From: Caulobacter sp. CCH9-E1
GTDB taxonomy: Bacteria > Pseudomonadota > Alphaproteobacteria > Caulobacterales > Caulobacteraceae
Assembly: GCF_001556515.1 (NCBI RefSeq)
Contig: NZ_LSJA01000084.1
Coordinates: 1-64,000 of the forward strand
Reading direction: 5' to 3'
DNA length: 64,000 bases
The notes beneath the pieces are model-generated. The model ran no database searches. It was not told the DNA's origin and saw only the letters and a list, made by a program, of their open reading frames with translations. Position 1 is the first letter of the stretch; every line of letters begins with the position of its first letter. Shown here piece after piece: positions 54,935 through 64,000 of this stretch. The position numbers and the translations under genes are program-made.

Positions 54935-55531
54935 ATGATCCTCGTCATCGATAACTACGACAGCTTCACCTACAACCTCGTCCACTATCTGAACGAGCTG
55001 GGCGCGGAGACCGAGGTTTTCCGCAACGACGCCCTGACGGTGCAGGAGGCCCTGGGCCTGAAGCCCGCCGCCGTGCTGCTGTCGCCGGGGCCCAAGGCGC
55101 CGGATCAGGCCGGCATCTGCCTGCCGCTGCTGCGCGGCGCGCCGGAGGACCTGCCGATCCTCGGGGTTTGCCTCGGCCACCAGGCCATTGGTCAGGCGTA
55201 CGGCGGCGAGGTGATCCGCGCCAAGCAGGTCATGCACGGCAAGGTCAGCAAGGTCCGCCACAACGACAAGGGCATCTTCAAGGGCCTGCCCAACCCGTTC
55301 ACCGCCACGCGCTATCACAGCCTGGCGGTCCGCAAGGAAGACCTGCCGCCCGAGCTGGAGGTCACCGCCTGGACCGACGACGGCGAGATCATGGGCGTGC
55401 AACACAAGACGCGGCCGGTGTTCGGCGTCCAATTCCACCCCGAATCCATCGCCACCGAAGGCGGCCATCAGATGCTGGCCAACTTCATGGACCTGGCGGG
55501 CGTGAAGCGCGACACGGCGGTCTGGGTCTAG
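54935..55531 (+). CDS. trpG: Anthranilate synthase component II (glutamine amidotransferase)
   Basis: A 198-residue class I glutamine amidotransferase. The start is [18 protein letters not shown]. The oxyanion strand is [14 protein letters not shown], the catalytic cysteine is C79 in [13 protein letters not shown], and the histidine/glutamate pair is in [14 protein letters not shown]. It supplies ammonia to TrpE, and could also serve PabB. The trpGDC unit has its own upstream region, separate from trpE: trpD starts 10 bases later. Confidence 0.96.
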   Translation: MILVIDNYDSFTYNLVHYLNELGAETEVFRNDALTVQEALGLKPAAVLLSPGPKAPDQAGICLPLLRGAPEDLPILGVCLGHQAIGQAYGGEVIRAKQVMHGKVSKVRHNDKGIFKGLPNPFTATRYHSLAVRKEDLPPELEVTAWTDDGEIMGVQHKTRPVFGVQFHPESIATEGGHQMLANFMDLAGVKRDTAVWV

Positions 55532-55541
55532 GGCCGCCGCC

Positions 55542-56567
55542 ATGTCCGACGCTTTCAAGCCCCTGCTGGCCAAGCTGGCCGATGGTCAGACGCTGGGCGA
55601 CGAGGACGCCGAGGTGTTCTTCGCCGCCTGCCTGCGCGGCGAGCCGACCCCGGCCCAGGTCGCCGCCGCCGTGACCGCCATGCGCCTGCGCGGCGAGACT
55701 GTTGGAGAAATCGCGGCTTGCGCCCGCGCCATGCGCCGCGCGGCCGTGCACCTTGATCACCCGTACGAGGTGATCGACGTCTGCGGCACCGGCGGAGACG
55801 GCCTCCACACCTTGAACATCTCGACGGCCGTGGGTTTCGTCGCCGCCGGCGGCGGCCTGAAGGTCGCCAAGCACGGCAACCGCGCCATCACCTCCAAGTC
55901 CGGCACCGCCGACGTGCTGACCGCCCTGGGCGTCAACATCGACGCCACGCGCGCGCAGCAGCGCCGGGCGCTGGACGAGGCGGGCATCTGCTTCCTGTTC
56001 GCCCAGGCCCACCACGGCGCCATGCGGCACGTTTCGCCGATCCGCCAGGAGCTGGGCTTCCGCACCATCTTCAACCTCTTGGGCCCGCTGACCAATCCGG
56101 CCGGCGCCAAGCGGCAGGTGGTCGGCGTCTCGGCGCCGCGCTTCGTCGAACCGATCGCCAAGGCGCTGGGCGCCCTGGGGGCCGAGCGCGCCTGGTCGGT
56201 GCATGGCTCGGGCCTGGACGAGCTGACGACCACGGGCGAGACCGAGGTCGCCGAGTGGCGCGATGGTCGCATGCATCTCTTCACGATCACGCCGGAAGCC
56301 GTCGGCCTGCCGCGCGCGGCGCTGTCGGACATCACCGGCGGCGATCCGGCCTTCAACGCCGCCGCCCTGACCCGGCTATTCGACGGCGAGAAGGGCCCTT
56401 ACCGCGACATCGTGCTGCTGAACGCCGCGGCCGCCTTCCTGGTCGCCGACAAGGTCGAGACCCTGGTCGAGGGCATCGAGCTGGCCGCCGACGTCATCGA
56501 CGAGGGCCGCGCCCGCGCCGCCCTGGACGGCCTGGTGGCCGCTACAAACACGGAAGTCCCCGCGTGA
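55542..56567 (+). CDS. trpD: Anthranilate phosphoribosyltransferase
   Basis: 341 residues. It joins anthranilate to PRPP. The small helical domain comes first ([20 protein letters not shown]), followed by the PRPP-binding glycine-rich loop [67 protein letters not shown] in parts, and [12 protein letters not shown]. The TGA overlaps the trpC GTG (GTGA), giving translational coupling. Confidence 0.97.
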   Translation: MSDAFKPLLAKLADGQTLGDEDAEVFFAACLRGEPTPAQVAAAVTAMRLRGETVGEIAACARAMRRAAVHLDHPYEVIDVCGTGGDGLHTLNISTAVGFVAAGGGLKVAKHGNRAITSKSGTADVLTALGVNIDATRAQQRRALDEAGICFLFAQAHHGAMRHVSPIRQELGFRTIFNLLGPLTNPAGAKRQVVGVSAPRFVEPIAKALGALGAERAWSVHGSGLDELTTTGETEVAEWRDGRMHLFTITPEAVGLPRAALSDITGGDPAFNAAALTRLFDGEKGPYRDIVLLNAAAAFLVADKVETLVEGIELAADVIDEGRARAALDGLVAATNTEVPA

Positions 56568-57352
56568 CCGATATCCTGGCCAAGATCGCCGCCTACAAGC
56601 GCGAGGACGTCGCCGGCCGCAAGGCGGCGCGCTCGCAAGCCGATGTCGACGCCGCCGCCAAGGCCGCTTCCGCGCCGCGCGGCTTCAAGGCGGCGCTGGA
56701 AGCCAAGCACGCGCCCGGCAAGCTGTCGCTGATCGCCGAGATCAAGAAGGCCTCGCCGTCCAAGGGCCTGATCCGCGAGGATTTCGATCCGCCGCTCCTG
56801 GCCACGGCCTATGAGTCTGGCGGCGCGGCCTGTCTGTCGGTGCTGACCGATGGTCCCAGCTTCCAGGGCGCGGACGAATACCTGGTGGCCGCCCACGCGG
56901 CGACCGGCCTGCCCTGCATCCGCAAGGATTTCCTGGTGGACCCCTGGCAGGTCGCCGAAAGCCGCGCCCTCGGCGCCGACGCGATCCTGGTGATCCTGGC
57001 GATGATCGACAACGTCCTGGCGGGCGAGCTGATGTCGGAAGCCAAGCGCCTGGGCATGGACGCCCTGGTCGAGGTCCACGACGAGGCCGAGATGGCCCGC
57101 GCCGGCGCGCTGGGCTCGGATCTGGTCGGGATCAACAACCGCGACTTGAAGAGCTTCGTCGTCGACTTGGCCGTCACCGAACGCCTGTCGGCCCAGGCGC
57201 CGAAAGACGCGCTGCTGGTCACCGAGAGCGGCGTCTTCACCCATGCCGACGTCGTGCGGATGGAGGCCACCGGCGCCAAGGCCATGCTGGTCGGCGAAAG
57301 CCTCATGCGACACCCTGACGTTACGGCCGCCACGCGAACCCTGATAGGCTGA
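56564..57352 (+). CDS. trpC: Indole-3-glycerol-phosphate synthase
   Basis: 262 residues from GTG 56564, overlapping trpD. A TIM barrel with [81 protein letters not shown] and [12 protein letters not shown]. All catalytic lysine and glutamate positions of the family look present. It closes carboxyphenylaminodeoxyribulose phosphate into the indole ring. TrpF is not fused here; trpF, trpB and trpA are not in this window. Confidence 0.97.
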   Translation: MTDILAKIAAYKREDVAGRKAARSQADVDAAAKAASAPRGFKAALEAKHAPGKLSLIAEIKKASPSKGLIREDFDPPLLATAYESGGAACLSVLTDGPSFQGADEYLVAAHAATGLPCIRKDFLVDPWQVAESRALGADAILVILAMIDNVLAGELMSEAKRLGMDALVEVHDEAEMARAGALGSDLVGINNRDLKSFVVDLAVTERLSAQAPKDALLVTESGVFTHADVVRMEATGAKAMLVGESLMRHPDVTAATRTLIG

Positions 57353-57390
57353 GCTTGAGCTCAACCTCGGCTCGGCCCGGAAAAGACCGC

Positions 57391-57996
57391 ATGAACTGGC
57401 TCGCCCGCGTGGTGAAATGGGCTCTCTCGGCGCATTTCAAGCTCCGCGGCTGGCGTATCGAAGGCGCGCCGCCGGAGACGCGGAAGTTCGTCATCATCGC
57501 CGCCCCGCACACCAGCAACTGGGACTTCGTCTACTTCGTCGGCGCGGCGGACGCGCTGAATCTGAAGCTGAGCTTCATCGGCAAGGCGACGCTGTTCAAG
57601 CCGCCGTTCGACCAGATGATGCGCGATCTGGGCGGCATCCCGCTGGATCGCGAGCGCTCCAAGGACATGGTCAAGGCCATGGTCGAGGAGTTCGCGCGCC
57701 GCGACGAATTCATGCTGACGATCGCGCCCGAGGGCACGCGCGGCAAGGCGCGCGAGTGGAAGACCGGCTTCTACCACATCGCCCAGGGCGCGGGCGTGCC
57801 GATGGTGCTGGGCATGATGGACTATCGCCGCAAGGTCGTGGGCTTGGGTCCGGCGATCTATCCGACGGGGGACTACCACGGCGACATGCGGCGGATCATG
57901 AGCTTCTACGAGAACTGCACGCCCAAGTTCCCAGAGCTTGCGACGCGCTTCGAAGACCTGGTTGATTCGGCCGCGACGCCGCCTCAAGACCGCTGA
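57391..57996 (+). CDS. 1-acyl-sn-glycerol-3-phosphate acyltransferase family protein
   Basis: 201 residues from ATG 57391. The PlsC-type acyltransferase motifs are visible: H-x4-D in APHTSNWDFVYF, the glycerol-phosphate region GGIPLDRERSKD, and IAPEGTRGKAREWKTGFYHIA. The protein is short and lacks a long N-terminal membrane anchor, like the lysophospholipid acyltransferase family members in which HTSNWD replaces HxSWxD. The true acyl acceptor is unknown. It follows trpC by 38 bases and precedes lexA, and may be part of the trp transcript. Confidence 0.85.
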   Translation: MNWLARVVKWALSAHFKLRGWRIEGAPPETRKFVIIAAPHTSNWDFVYFVGAADALNLKLSFIGKATLFKPPFDQMMRDLGGIPLDRERSKDMVKAMVEEFARRDEFMLTIAPEGTRGKAREWKTGFYHIAQGAGVPMVLGMMDYRRKVVGLGPAIYPTGDYHGDMRRIMSFYENCTPKFPELATRFEDLVDSAATPPQDR

Positions 57997-58018
57997 GAAA
58001 CCCCGCAATTCCTGGCCT

Positions 58019-58033
58019 GAACACAGGGGGAAC
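58019..58033. promoter_or_regulatory. SOS box 1 upstream of lexA
   Basis: GAAC-ACAGGGG-GAAC, the direct repeat GAAC-N7-GAAC (GTTC-N7-GTTC on the other strand), which is the alphaproteobacterial LexA site. It is 85 bases before the lexA start codon. Confidence 0.85.
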
Positions 58034-58042
58034 AGCGTCAAC

Positions 58043-58071
58043 TTGACATTAAGGAAGAACGCCTAGAGAAC
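58043..58071 (+). promoter_or_regulatory. lexA promoter region with SOS box 2
   Basis: TTGACA at 58043-58048 is a perfect -35 box. A second GAAC-GCCTAGA-GAAC site at 58057-58071 covers the -10 region expected about 17 bases later. LexA bound here would block its own promoter. Two sites in 53 bases indicate tight autorepression. Confidence 0.85.
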
Positions 58072-58117
58072 ATCTTCCAAGGTTTGCGGTTTGTTCCGCG
58101 CTCCAGCCGAGGTCGAC

Positions 58118-58819
58118 ATGCTCACCCGCAAGCAGCACGAACTGCTGATGTTCATCCACGAGCGGATCAAGGAGACTGGCGTCTCCCCGTCCTTCGACGA
58201 GATGAAGGAGGCGCTCGACCTGGCGTCCAAGTCCGGCATCCACCGCCTGATCACGGCGCTGGAGGAACGCGGCTTCATTCGCCGCCTGGCCCACCGGGCC
58301 CGGGCGCTGGAAGTGGTGAAGCTGCCGCAACAGGCCACGACCGCCGCCCCGCCCAAGGGCCGGAGCGCTTTCCGTCCGCAAGTGTTCGAAGGCGGCGGCG
58401 CCCCGCCCGCCGCTGCGCCCGCTCCGGCCGCCAACGACAGCCGCGAACTTCCGATCCTGGGCCGTATCGCCGCCGGTACGCCGATCGACGCCATCCAGCA
58501 TGAGCGCGAGCGCCTGCCGGTGCCCGAAGCCATGCTGGGCAATGGCGAGCACTATGTCCTCGAGGTCCAAGGGGACTCGATGATCGAGGCCGGCATCCTC
58601 GACGGCGACTATGTGATCATCAAGAAGGGCGACACCGCCACCTCCGGCGAAATCGTCGTCGCCCTGGTCGGCGAGGAAGCCACCCTCAAGCGCCTGCGCA
58701 AGAAGGGCGGCTCGATCGCCCTGGAGGCAGCCAACCCGAAATATGAGACCCGAATCTTCGGCCCGGACCAGGTCGAGGTGCAGGGCAAGCTGGTGGGTCT
58801 GATCCGCCGGTACCACTAG
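58118..58819 (+). CDS. lexA: SOS repressor LexA
   Basis: 233 residues from ATG 58118 (GAGG upstream). The winged-helix DNA-binding domain (1-70) begins [20 protein letters not shown] and has the recognition helix region in [19 protein letters not shown] Pro/Ala-rich linker covers about 75-108. The S24 self-cleavage domain has the scissile Ala119-Gly120 in GRIAAGTPI, catalytic S154 in [10 protein letters not shown] and K191 in EEATLKRLR. After DNA damage RecA filaments trigger self-cleavage. Two SOS boxes precede it. Confidence 0.97.
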   Translation: MLTRKQHELLMFIHERIKETGVSPSFDEMKEALDLASKSGIHRLITALEERGFIRRLAHRARALEVVKLPQQATTAAPPKGRSAFRPQVFEGGGAPPAAAPAPAANDSRELPILGRIAAGTPIDAIQHERERLPVPEAMLGNGEHYVLEVQGDSMIEAGILDGDYVIIKKGDTATSGEIVVALVGEEATLKRLRKKGGSIALEAANPKYETRIFGPDQVEVQGKLVGLIRRYH

Positions 58820-58894
58820 GGCCAGCGAGAGCTGGGTCGCCGAGACCTCCGGAATTTGGCCCAGACCTCAAGCGAGGATCGGGGCCTTTTCGTA

Positions 58895-59662
58895 TCAACG
58901 CGCAGGCTGGAGACGCCCCTCCTCCGCCAGCCGTTTGGCGGCGGCGTCGAAGCCCTTCCAGGCGGCCGCGGCGAGAGCGCCGCCCGTGCTGACCCGGCGA
59001 ACGCCCATTGCGGCCAGGCTCTCGACCGTCATCTCCGGCCCCCACAGCAGGACGTTCACCGGCTTGGGCGCCACGGCTTGGACGACAGCCTTGATCTCCT
59101 CCGGATCGGTCACAGCGGGCGCATAGAGGCAATCCGCGCCCGCCTCGGCGTAGGCCTTCAGGCGCTCGAGGATCTGGCCCAAGTCGCGCACGCCGCGCAG
59201 ATAGCCTTCGGCGCGCCCCACGAGCATCACGTCCTGCTCCGAGGCGTCGATCGCCCGTCGCGCCGCCTTGAGCCGCTCCACGGCCGTCGGCAGGTCGTAG
59301 AGGGCCGAACCCGACCAGTCCTCGATCGACAGACCCGCGACGCCAGCGTCGATCGCAAGGGTCACGCTCTGGGCGACGCCTTCAACGGAGTCGGAAAAGC
59401 CGTTCTCGAAGTCGGCGTTTACGGGCAGGTCGGTCGCGGCGCACAGCATGCGAAGGTGGCGGATGACCTCATCGCGAGTGATCTGTCCGTCGTCCTTGCC
59501 CAGGGACCAGGCCGCGCCGGCGCTGGTCGAGGCCAGGGCCTTGAAGCCCAGTTTCTCCAGCCGACGCGCGCTGCCCGCGTCCCAAGGATTGGGCAGGGCG
59601 AAGCAGCCCGCGGCGTGAAGGGCGCGAAAGGCGGCGCGACGGGCGGCGAACAGGTTGGACAT
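58895..59662 (-). CDS. Isocitrate lyase/phosphoenolpyruvate mutase family protein
   Basis: A 255-residue TIM-barrel protein of the PEP mutase/isocitrate lyase superfamily. It has LPNPWDAGSARRLEKLGFKALAST in parts, LPVNADFENGFSD (metal-binding DFENG), VAGLSIEDWSGS, a VGRAEGYLRG strand and GADCLYAPAVTDPEEI. The isocitrate lyase KKCGH loop is not present. It resembles the large group of oxaloacetate decarboxylase- or methylisocitrate lyase-like proteins of unknown substrate. It stands between lexA and comEC, probably with comEC, whose stop lies 29 bases before its start on the same strand. Confidence 0.85.
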   Translation of the reverse strand: MSNLFAARRAAFRALHAAGCFALPNPWDAGSARRLEKLGFKALASTSAGAAWSLGKDDGQITRDEVIRHLRMLCAATDLPVNADFENGFSDSVEGVAQSVTLAIDAGVAGLSIEDWSGSALYDLPTAVERLKAARRAIDASEQDVMLVGRAEGYLRGVRDLGQILERLKAYAEAGADCLYAPAVTDPEEIKAVVQAVAPKPVNVLLWGPEMTVESLAAMGVRRVSTGGALAAAAWKGFDAAAKRLAEEGRLQPAR

Positions 59663-59691
59663 GGCGAGACCTCCAGACTTTCCGCCGACAC

Positions 59692-61860
59692 CTAGCGGCC
59701 TTCGACGTCATCCGCTGTCAGCAGTCGGCTCCATGGACGCTCGCCGCGCAAGGGCTGCGCCCAGACGATCCGCCAGCCATCGGCCCGATGATAGAGTTCG
59801 GCGGCCCCGCCACGGGCGAAGTCCTCCGCCGTCAACAGGACGGTGTCGGCGCAGAGCGGCGGAATGCGGTCTGGCGCCGTGGCGCGGATCACCACGACCT
59901 CGCTGTTGACGCACAGGCCCGACAGGGTCTCGGCGTCGGGAGTCTTGCGGCTCCAAGCCAGAGACAGCCGCACTGGCGCGCCCAAGGCCGGCGCGCAGAC
60001 GCGCTTGTCGCAGGCGTAGAGGTTCCAGGTCGCCGGCGTCAGGCCCCGTCGGCGGGCCCACAGCTCCGCCCCGAACCGCTTGGCGTCGGTGCGCAGCAGA
60101 ACCGCCGCGTCGCCAGAGCGCACGGCGGCTGTCGCTCCGTCGGCGGCGATCCAGGCATCCGGAGGCGCGGGTCGTGGCCATAGCGCGATGGCCAGAGCCA
60201 TTGGGACGCCGATCCAGCGCAAACGCCCCTTCCACAGGCACAGCAGCATCAACCCCAGGAAGGCGATGACCAGCACCTGGGGCGGCGCGCTGGCGACGAT
60301 CTGCTGCGCGCCATGGGCGTCGGCGAAGCCGCTCGCAATCGCGACCATGGCGTCGACGCCCCAGCCGGCCACCGCCAGGAACGGCGCGCCCAGGCCGAAC
60401 GCCTCCAGAAGCGTCCCGATCGCCAGAAACGGCATGATCACGAACGAGGACAGCGGCGCGACCGCCAGATTGGCCGGCAGGCCCCAGACGGCCACGCGGT
60501 TGAAGTGCTGCATGGCGAACGGCGCTGTGGCGAGTCCCGCCACGAGGCTGGCGGCGACGCTGGCGGCCAGCCATGTGATCCCCGCCTGCGGCCAGCGGAT
60601 CCACCAGGGCGTCGAAATCTCCTTGACCGGTCGTGGCCAGCTCTCGGCCAGGGCGACCAGGGCCGCGGTGGCGGCGAACGACATCTGGAAGCCCGGCTCG
60701 CCCGCCGTCTCCGGCTTCAAGGCCAGGATCAGCAGCGCCGCCACCGCCAAGCCGTGCAGGGTGATAGCGCGTCGATCGAACAGGATGGCCAGGAAGGCGA
60801 CGCTGGCCGTGATCGCGGCTCGCTCGGCGGGCGGCGGCGCGCCGGAAATTACGAGATAGCCCAGCACGGCGACGAGCCCGGCGACGGCGGCGATCTTCTT
60901 GCCCGGCGCCCTGAGCGCGAGCCAGGGCCACGCAGCCACGCCCAAACGCACCGCGCCGAACACGAAGCCGCCGACGATCGCCATGTGCAGTCCGGAGATC
61001 GACAGGATATGCGCCAGGCCCGAGGCGCGCATGGCGTCGGTCTGCTCCTGCGTGATCCAGGCCTCGTGGCCGGTCACCATGGCCGCGCCGATCCCGCCGC
61101 TGGTCGGTCCCATCCGCGCTAGGATCCGCTGCGCGAGGCTCCACCGAAAGGCGTTGATCGCCATGACGATGCGGAGTCGAAGCGGCGGCGGGTCGAGACG
61201 GTCGGCATTCAGATCTCCGATCGTGAAGCCGACGCCGCCGATCGAGTCGAACCACGCGTCACGGGCGAAGTCGTAAGACCCCGGCGCGGCCGGCGGCGGA
61301 GGCTGGCCCAGCATGGCCTTGAAGCTGATCGCGTCGCCCGGCGCCGGCGTCTCATTCTCGCCGATCGTCACGCGAATGCGTCTTGGCGTCCCCTCGAACG
61401 GCAATCCCGAGATCGAGACCGGCGCGATCAGCAGGCGCGGCCCGCCCGCGCCCGGACTGACCACATCGACGACAAAGCCGTCGATGCGCCGCACCGTGCG
61501 CTCGCCCGTCATGATCGGCGCCGCCACGCGGTCACTCCGCACCTTCGCGGCGAAGGCGCCCGCCGCGCCAAAGGCTGTCAGGCTCGCCAAGGCGACGATC
61601 AAAGCCGTCGCGCCTCGCGCGCGGAGCGTCCACCAGGCGCCGGTGAGCGCCGCGGCGATGGCGGCCAGCAGTATCAAGGAGGGCTCGCGACCAGCCTCCA
61701 GATAGGCGGCCGCGCCCAGCCCAAAGGCGACCGGGGCCCAGAGAAAGGCTCGGACCTCATTGGCCCGCAGTTCCGCGAGCGCGAGGACCGCCAACGCGCC
61801 AAAGGAGAGCCGCTTGACCGCGACCCGAGGCGGAAGATCGACAGCTTCCGCCCCTAACAC
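59692..61860 (-). CDS. comEC: ComEC/Rec2-family DNA-uptake channel protein
   Basis: 722 residues. Two N-terminal membrane helices (about 20-110) are followed by a periplasmic OB-like region (TVRRIDGFVVDVVSPGAGGP). The multi-helix Competence domain (about 230-510) contains SGLAHILSISGLHMAIVGGFV, the family signature, plus GAPPPAERAAITASVAFLAILFDRRAI in parts. The C-terminal region (about 560-722) lacks the clear HxHxDH of the metallo-beta-lactamase domain found in longer ComEC proteins, so the nuclease-like part appears absent or replaced. ComEC carries single-stranded DNA across the inner membrane. A GTG at 61860 is the apparent start, divergent from gltX. Confidence 0.87.
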   Translation of the reverse strand: MLGAEAVDLPPRVAVKRLSFGALAVLALAELRANEVRAFLWAPVAFGLGAAAYLEAGREPSLILLAAIAAALTGAWWTLRARGATALIVALASLTAFGAAGAFAAKVRSDRVAAPIMTGERTVRRIDGFVVDVVSPGAGGPRLLIAPVSISGLPFEGTPRRIRVTIGENETPAPGDAISFKAMLGQPPPPAAPGSYDFARDAWFDSIGGVGFTIGDLNADRLDPPPLRLRIVMAINAFRWSLAQRILARMGPTSGGIGAAMVTGHEAWITQEQTDAMRASGLAHILSISGLHMAIVGGFVFGAVRLGVAAWPWLALRAPGKKIAAVAGLVAVLGYLVISGAPPPAERAAITASVAFLAILFDRRAITLHGLAVAALLILALKPETAGEPGFQMSFAATAALVALAESWPRPVKEISTPWWIRWPQAGITWLAASVAASLVAGLATAPFAMQHFNRVAVWGLPANLAVAPLSSFVIMPFLAIGTLLEAFGLGAPFLAVAGWGVDAMVAIASGFADAHGAQQIVASAPPQVLVIAFLGLMLLCLWKGRLRWIGVPMALAIALWPRPAPPDAWIAADGATAAVRSGDAAVLLRTDAKRFGAELWARRRGLTPATWNLYACDKRVCAPALGAPVRLSLAWSRKTPDAETLSGLCVNSEVVVIRATAPDRIPPLCADTVLLTAEDFARGGAAELYHRADGWRIVWAQPLRGERPWSRLLTADDVEGR

Positions 61861-62022
61861 GCGGAAACCACGGGATTTTTGACAGCTTGGCCAACTTCGC
61901 CGCAGCGCGCGAAACCGCTAGGCCTCGCGGGAACCGCCATGCTAAGACGCCCCGCCCAAGCCGCGTCGCGGCTCGCGTTTTTCGACGCCGCCCTGGCGTC
62001 CAGCCTTGCAGCCTTGAAGTCC

Positions 62023-63450
62023 ATGTCGAACCCCTCACCTACTGGCCCAAATCCCACGGGCGTCGTCACGCGCTTCGCCCCCTCGCCCACCGGTTTCCTG
62101 CATATCGGCGGCGCTCGCACGGCGCTGTTCAACTGGTTATATGCACGCCATACGAGAGGGAAGTTTCTTATTCGCGTCGAGGACACCGATCGCGAGCGCT
62201 CGACCGAAGCCGCCGTGGCGGCGATCTTCGAAGGCCTCGACTGGCTGGGCCTGAAGTCCGACGAGGACGTGATCTTCCAGCACACCCGCGCGCCGCGCCA
62301 CGTCGAGGTGGTGCACGAGCTGCTGGCCAAGGGCCGAGCCTATCGCTGCTGGATGACGGTCGAAGAGCTGGAAGTCGCCCGCGAGAAGGCCCGCGCCGAG
62401 GGCAAGGCGATCCGCTCGCCGTGGCGCGACGCGCCGGAAGGCGACCTGTCCGTCCCGCACGTGATCCGCTTCAAGGGCCCGCTGGACGGCGAGACCCTGG
62501 TCGACGACATGGTCAAGGGTCCGGTGACCTTCCGCAACATCGAGCTGGACGATCTGGTGCTGCTGCGCGCCGATGGCGCTCCGACCTATAACCTCGCCGT
62601 CGTCGTGGACGACCACGACATGGGCGTCACCCACGTGATCCGGGGCGACGACCACCTGAACAACGCCGCCCGGCAGACCCTGATCTATCAGGCCATGGAT
62701 TGGGCCGTGCCGGCCTTCGCCCATATCCCGCTGATCCACGGTCCGGATGGCGCCAAGCTCTCAAAGCGCCACGGCGCTCAGGCCGTCGGCGAGTTCGCGG
62801 ATCTGGGCTACATCCCGGAAGGCATGCGCAACTACCTGGCGCGCCTGGGCTGGGGCCACGGCGACGACGAGGTGTTCAACGACGAGCAGGCGATCAGCTG
62901 GTTTGACGTAGCCGACGTGGTCAAGGCGCCCGCGCGCCTGGACTGGGCCAAGCTGAACCACATCAACGCCCAGCACCTGCGCAAGGCCGACGACGCGCGT
63001 CTGACGGCGCTGGCCCTGGCTGCCGCCGAGAAGCGCGACGAGCCCCTGCCCGCCGACGCCCGCGAGCGCATCGCCCGCACCGTCCCGGAAGTGAAGGAAG
63101 GCGCCAAGACCATCCTGGAGCTGGTGGATCACTGTGCGTTCGCACTGAAGACCCGCCCACTGACCCTGGACGAAAAGACGCAGAAGCAGCTGACGGATGA
63201 AACCGTCGAGCGCCTCAAGCGCTTGCGTGAACAGCTGGCCGCCGCCCCGGCCTTCGACGCTGGCACGCTGGAGACCGTATTGAAATCATTCGCGGAATCG
63301 GAAGGCGTCGGTTTCGGCAAGTTCGGCCCAGCCCTGCGTGGCGTCCTGACCGGGGGCGCGCCGGCGCCGGATCTGAACAAGACGATGGCCGCTCTCTCTC
63401 GCGAAGAGAGTTTGGGGCGACTTGACGACGCCCTGGCGCCGCGCGCATGA
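62023..63450 (+). CDS. gltX: Glutamyl-tRNA synthetase
   Basis: 475 residues from ATG 62023. The preceding in-frame stretch from 61879 lacks family similarity. Class I motifs are FAPSPTGFLHIGGARTALFN (HIGH) and KLSKRHGAQAVGEF (KMSKS variant). Also visible are VEDTDRERST and VLLRADGAPTYNLAVVVDDHDMG in parts. The C-terminal anticodon-binding domain ends in DDALAPRA. It charges tRNA-Glu (and tRNA-Gln if a GatCAB pathway is used). It is divergent from comEC and precedes gltA on the same strand by 67 bases. Confidence 0.97.
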   Translation: MSNPSPTGPNPTGVVTRFAPSPTGFLHIGGARTALFNWLYARHTRGKFLIRVEDTDRERSTEAAVAAIFEGLDWLGLKSDEDVIFQHTRAPRHVEVVHELLAKGRAYRCWMTVEELEVAREKARAEGKAIRSPWRDAPEGDLSVPHVIRFKGPLDGETLVDDMVKGPVTFRNIELDDLVLLRADGAPTYNLAVVVDDHDMGVTHVIRGDDHLNNAARQTLIYQAMDWAVPAFAHIPLIHGPDGAKLSKRHGAQAVGEFADLGYIPEGMRNYLARLGWGHGDDEVFNDEQAISWFDVADVVKAPARLDWAKLNHINAQHLRKADDARLTALALAAAEKRDEPLPADARERIARTVPEVKEGAKTILELVDHCAFALKTRPLTLDEKTQKQLTDETVERLKRLREQLAAAPAFDAGTLETVLKSFAESEGVGFGKFGPALRGVLTGGAPAPDLNKTMAALSREESLGRLDDALAPRA

Positions 63451-63517
63451 GGCGCTATAACGCACCCGCGAAAACGAAAGTTGGACTGCTCGTTCCAATT
63501 TATGAAGGGGTCTAAGT

Positions 63518-64000
63518 ATGACCGATAAAGCCACGCTGACGATCGGCGACAAGAGCTACGACCTGCCGATCCTCAAGGGCAGCACGGGTCCGGACGTCCT
63601 CGACGTCCGCAAGATCTACGGCGAAAGCGACCACTTCACCTTCGATCCTGGCTTCACCTCGACGGCGTCTTGCGAGAGCAAGATCACCTATATCGACGGC
63701 GACGCCGGTGTTTTGCTGCACCGCGGCTATCCGATCGACCAGCTGGCCGAGAACTCGTCGTTCCTCGAGGTCTGCTATCTGCTGCTGAACGGCGAACTGC
63801 CCAAGGCCGACGAGTTCGCCAAGTTCGAGCACAACATCACCTATCATACGATGCTGCACGCGCAGTTCGACCGGTTCTTCGAGGGCTTCCGCCGCGACGC
63901 CCACCCGATGGCCGTCATGACCGGCGCCGTCGGCGCCCTGTCGGCCTTCTACGCCGACAGCATGAACGTCGACGACGCCCGTGAGCGCGAGATCAGCGCT
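63518..64000 (+). CDS. gltA: Citrate synthase, 5' part (runs off the window)
   Basis: The first 161 residues of a type II (hexameric, NADH-sensitive family) citrate synthase. They show [28 protein letters not shown] in parts, [23 protein letters not shown] in parts, and [30 protein letters not shown] in parts. The active-site histidines and aspartate lie beyond the window end. It condenses oxaloacetate and acetyl-CoA. A GAAGGGG lies just before the ATG. The gene is truncated only by the window boundary. Confidence 0.95.
   Translation, partial: MTDKATLTIGDKSYDLPILKGSTGPDVLDVRKIYGESDHFTFDPGFTSTASCESKITYIDGDAGVLLHRGYPIDQLAENSSFLEVCYLLLNGELPKADEFAKFEHNITYHTMLHAQFDRFFEGFRRDAHPMAVMTGAVGALSAFYADSMNVDDAREREISA

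Noticed and set aside
57353-58117. Missing moaC/moeA between trpC and lexA as a deletion
   Set aside because: In some alphaproteobacteria these genes lie here, but without a reference sequence at hand their absence cannot be shown to be a loss.

Overview
The window is GC-rich (roughly two-thirds G+C by eye) and almost fully coding. It looks like a core chromosomal segment of a Caulobacter species (Alphaproteobacteria, Caulobacterales). The evidence is the gene order mfd, rhlB, dgcB, suf cluster, tyrS, M23 peptidase-bacA, pbp1A, amiC, rne. Other pointers are the GWWRR tail of RNase E, GAAC-N7-GAAC SOS boxes in front of lexA, a mitochondrial-type complex I subunit (NDUFA12) and an aa3-oxidase subunit IV-like protein. 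No prophage, CRISPR array, insertion sequence, tRNA or rRNA was recognised. The mobile-looking material is limited to small GC-rich palindromic repeats.

Layout. 0-14 kb: mfd, sdhE and rhlB, two unknown genes, a COX IV-like protein, a GT61 enzyme, a coniferyl-aldehyde-type dehydrogenase, the diguanylate cyclase DgcB, an enoyl-CoA hydratase family protein, and ACT/DUF6165/GT9 genes. 13.9-21.5 kb: a ten-gene minus-strand Fe-S operon, iscR-(NifS-like)-sufB-(129-aa protein)-sufC-sufD-sufS-sufT-sufA-(zinc-ribbon protein), with a recognisable promoter and IscR-type operator. 21.6-28 kb: a hydrolase with an altered nucleophile position, a DUF6624 protein, anmK, tyrS, a one-Cys peroxiredoxin, and the bactofilin operon (M23 peptidase plus BacA). 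28-38.8 kb: prfB with its programmed frameshift, pbp1A, amiC, then rne behind a long leader, an M48-TPR protease and a DsbA-like lipoprotein. 38.8-44 kb: repeats, thiS-thiG, aroQ, accB-accC, aat, a DUF2155 protein and NDUFA12. 44-51 kb: a large degenerate NrdJ-like protein, a pentapeptide-repeat protein, aspS and tpiA. 51-64 kb: ppiD-trpE, trpG-trpD-trpC, an acyltransferase, lexA, a PEP-mutase-family protein, comEC, gltX and the start of gltA.

Functional themes: RNA decay (RhlB and RNase E), envelope growth and shape (BacA and its peptidase, PBP1A, AmiC, AnmK, BepA-like protease, PpiD), Fe-S assembly under IscR, DNA damage (Mfd, LexA, ComEC nearby), and primary metabolism (trp, acc, thi, TCA entry). 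The observations most worth following are the NrdJ-like protein that keeps the C-terminal TSCPD/zinc-ribbon module but shows no ribonucleotide-reductase active-site signature, the unknown gene embedded in the suf operon, a palindromic repeat inside the sufS coding sequence, and the long rne leader.
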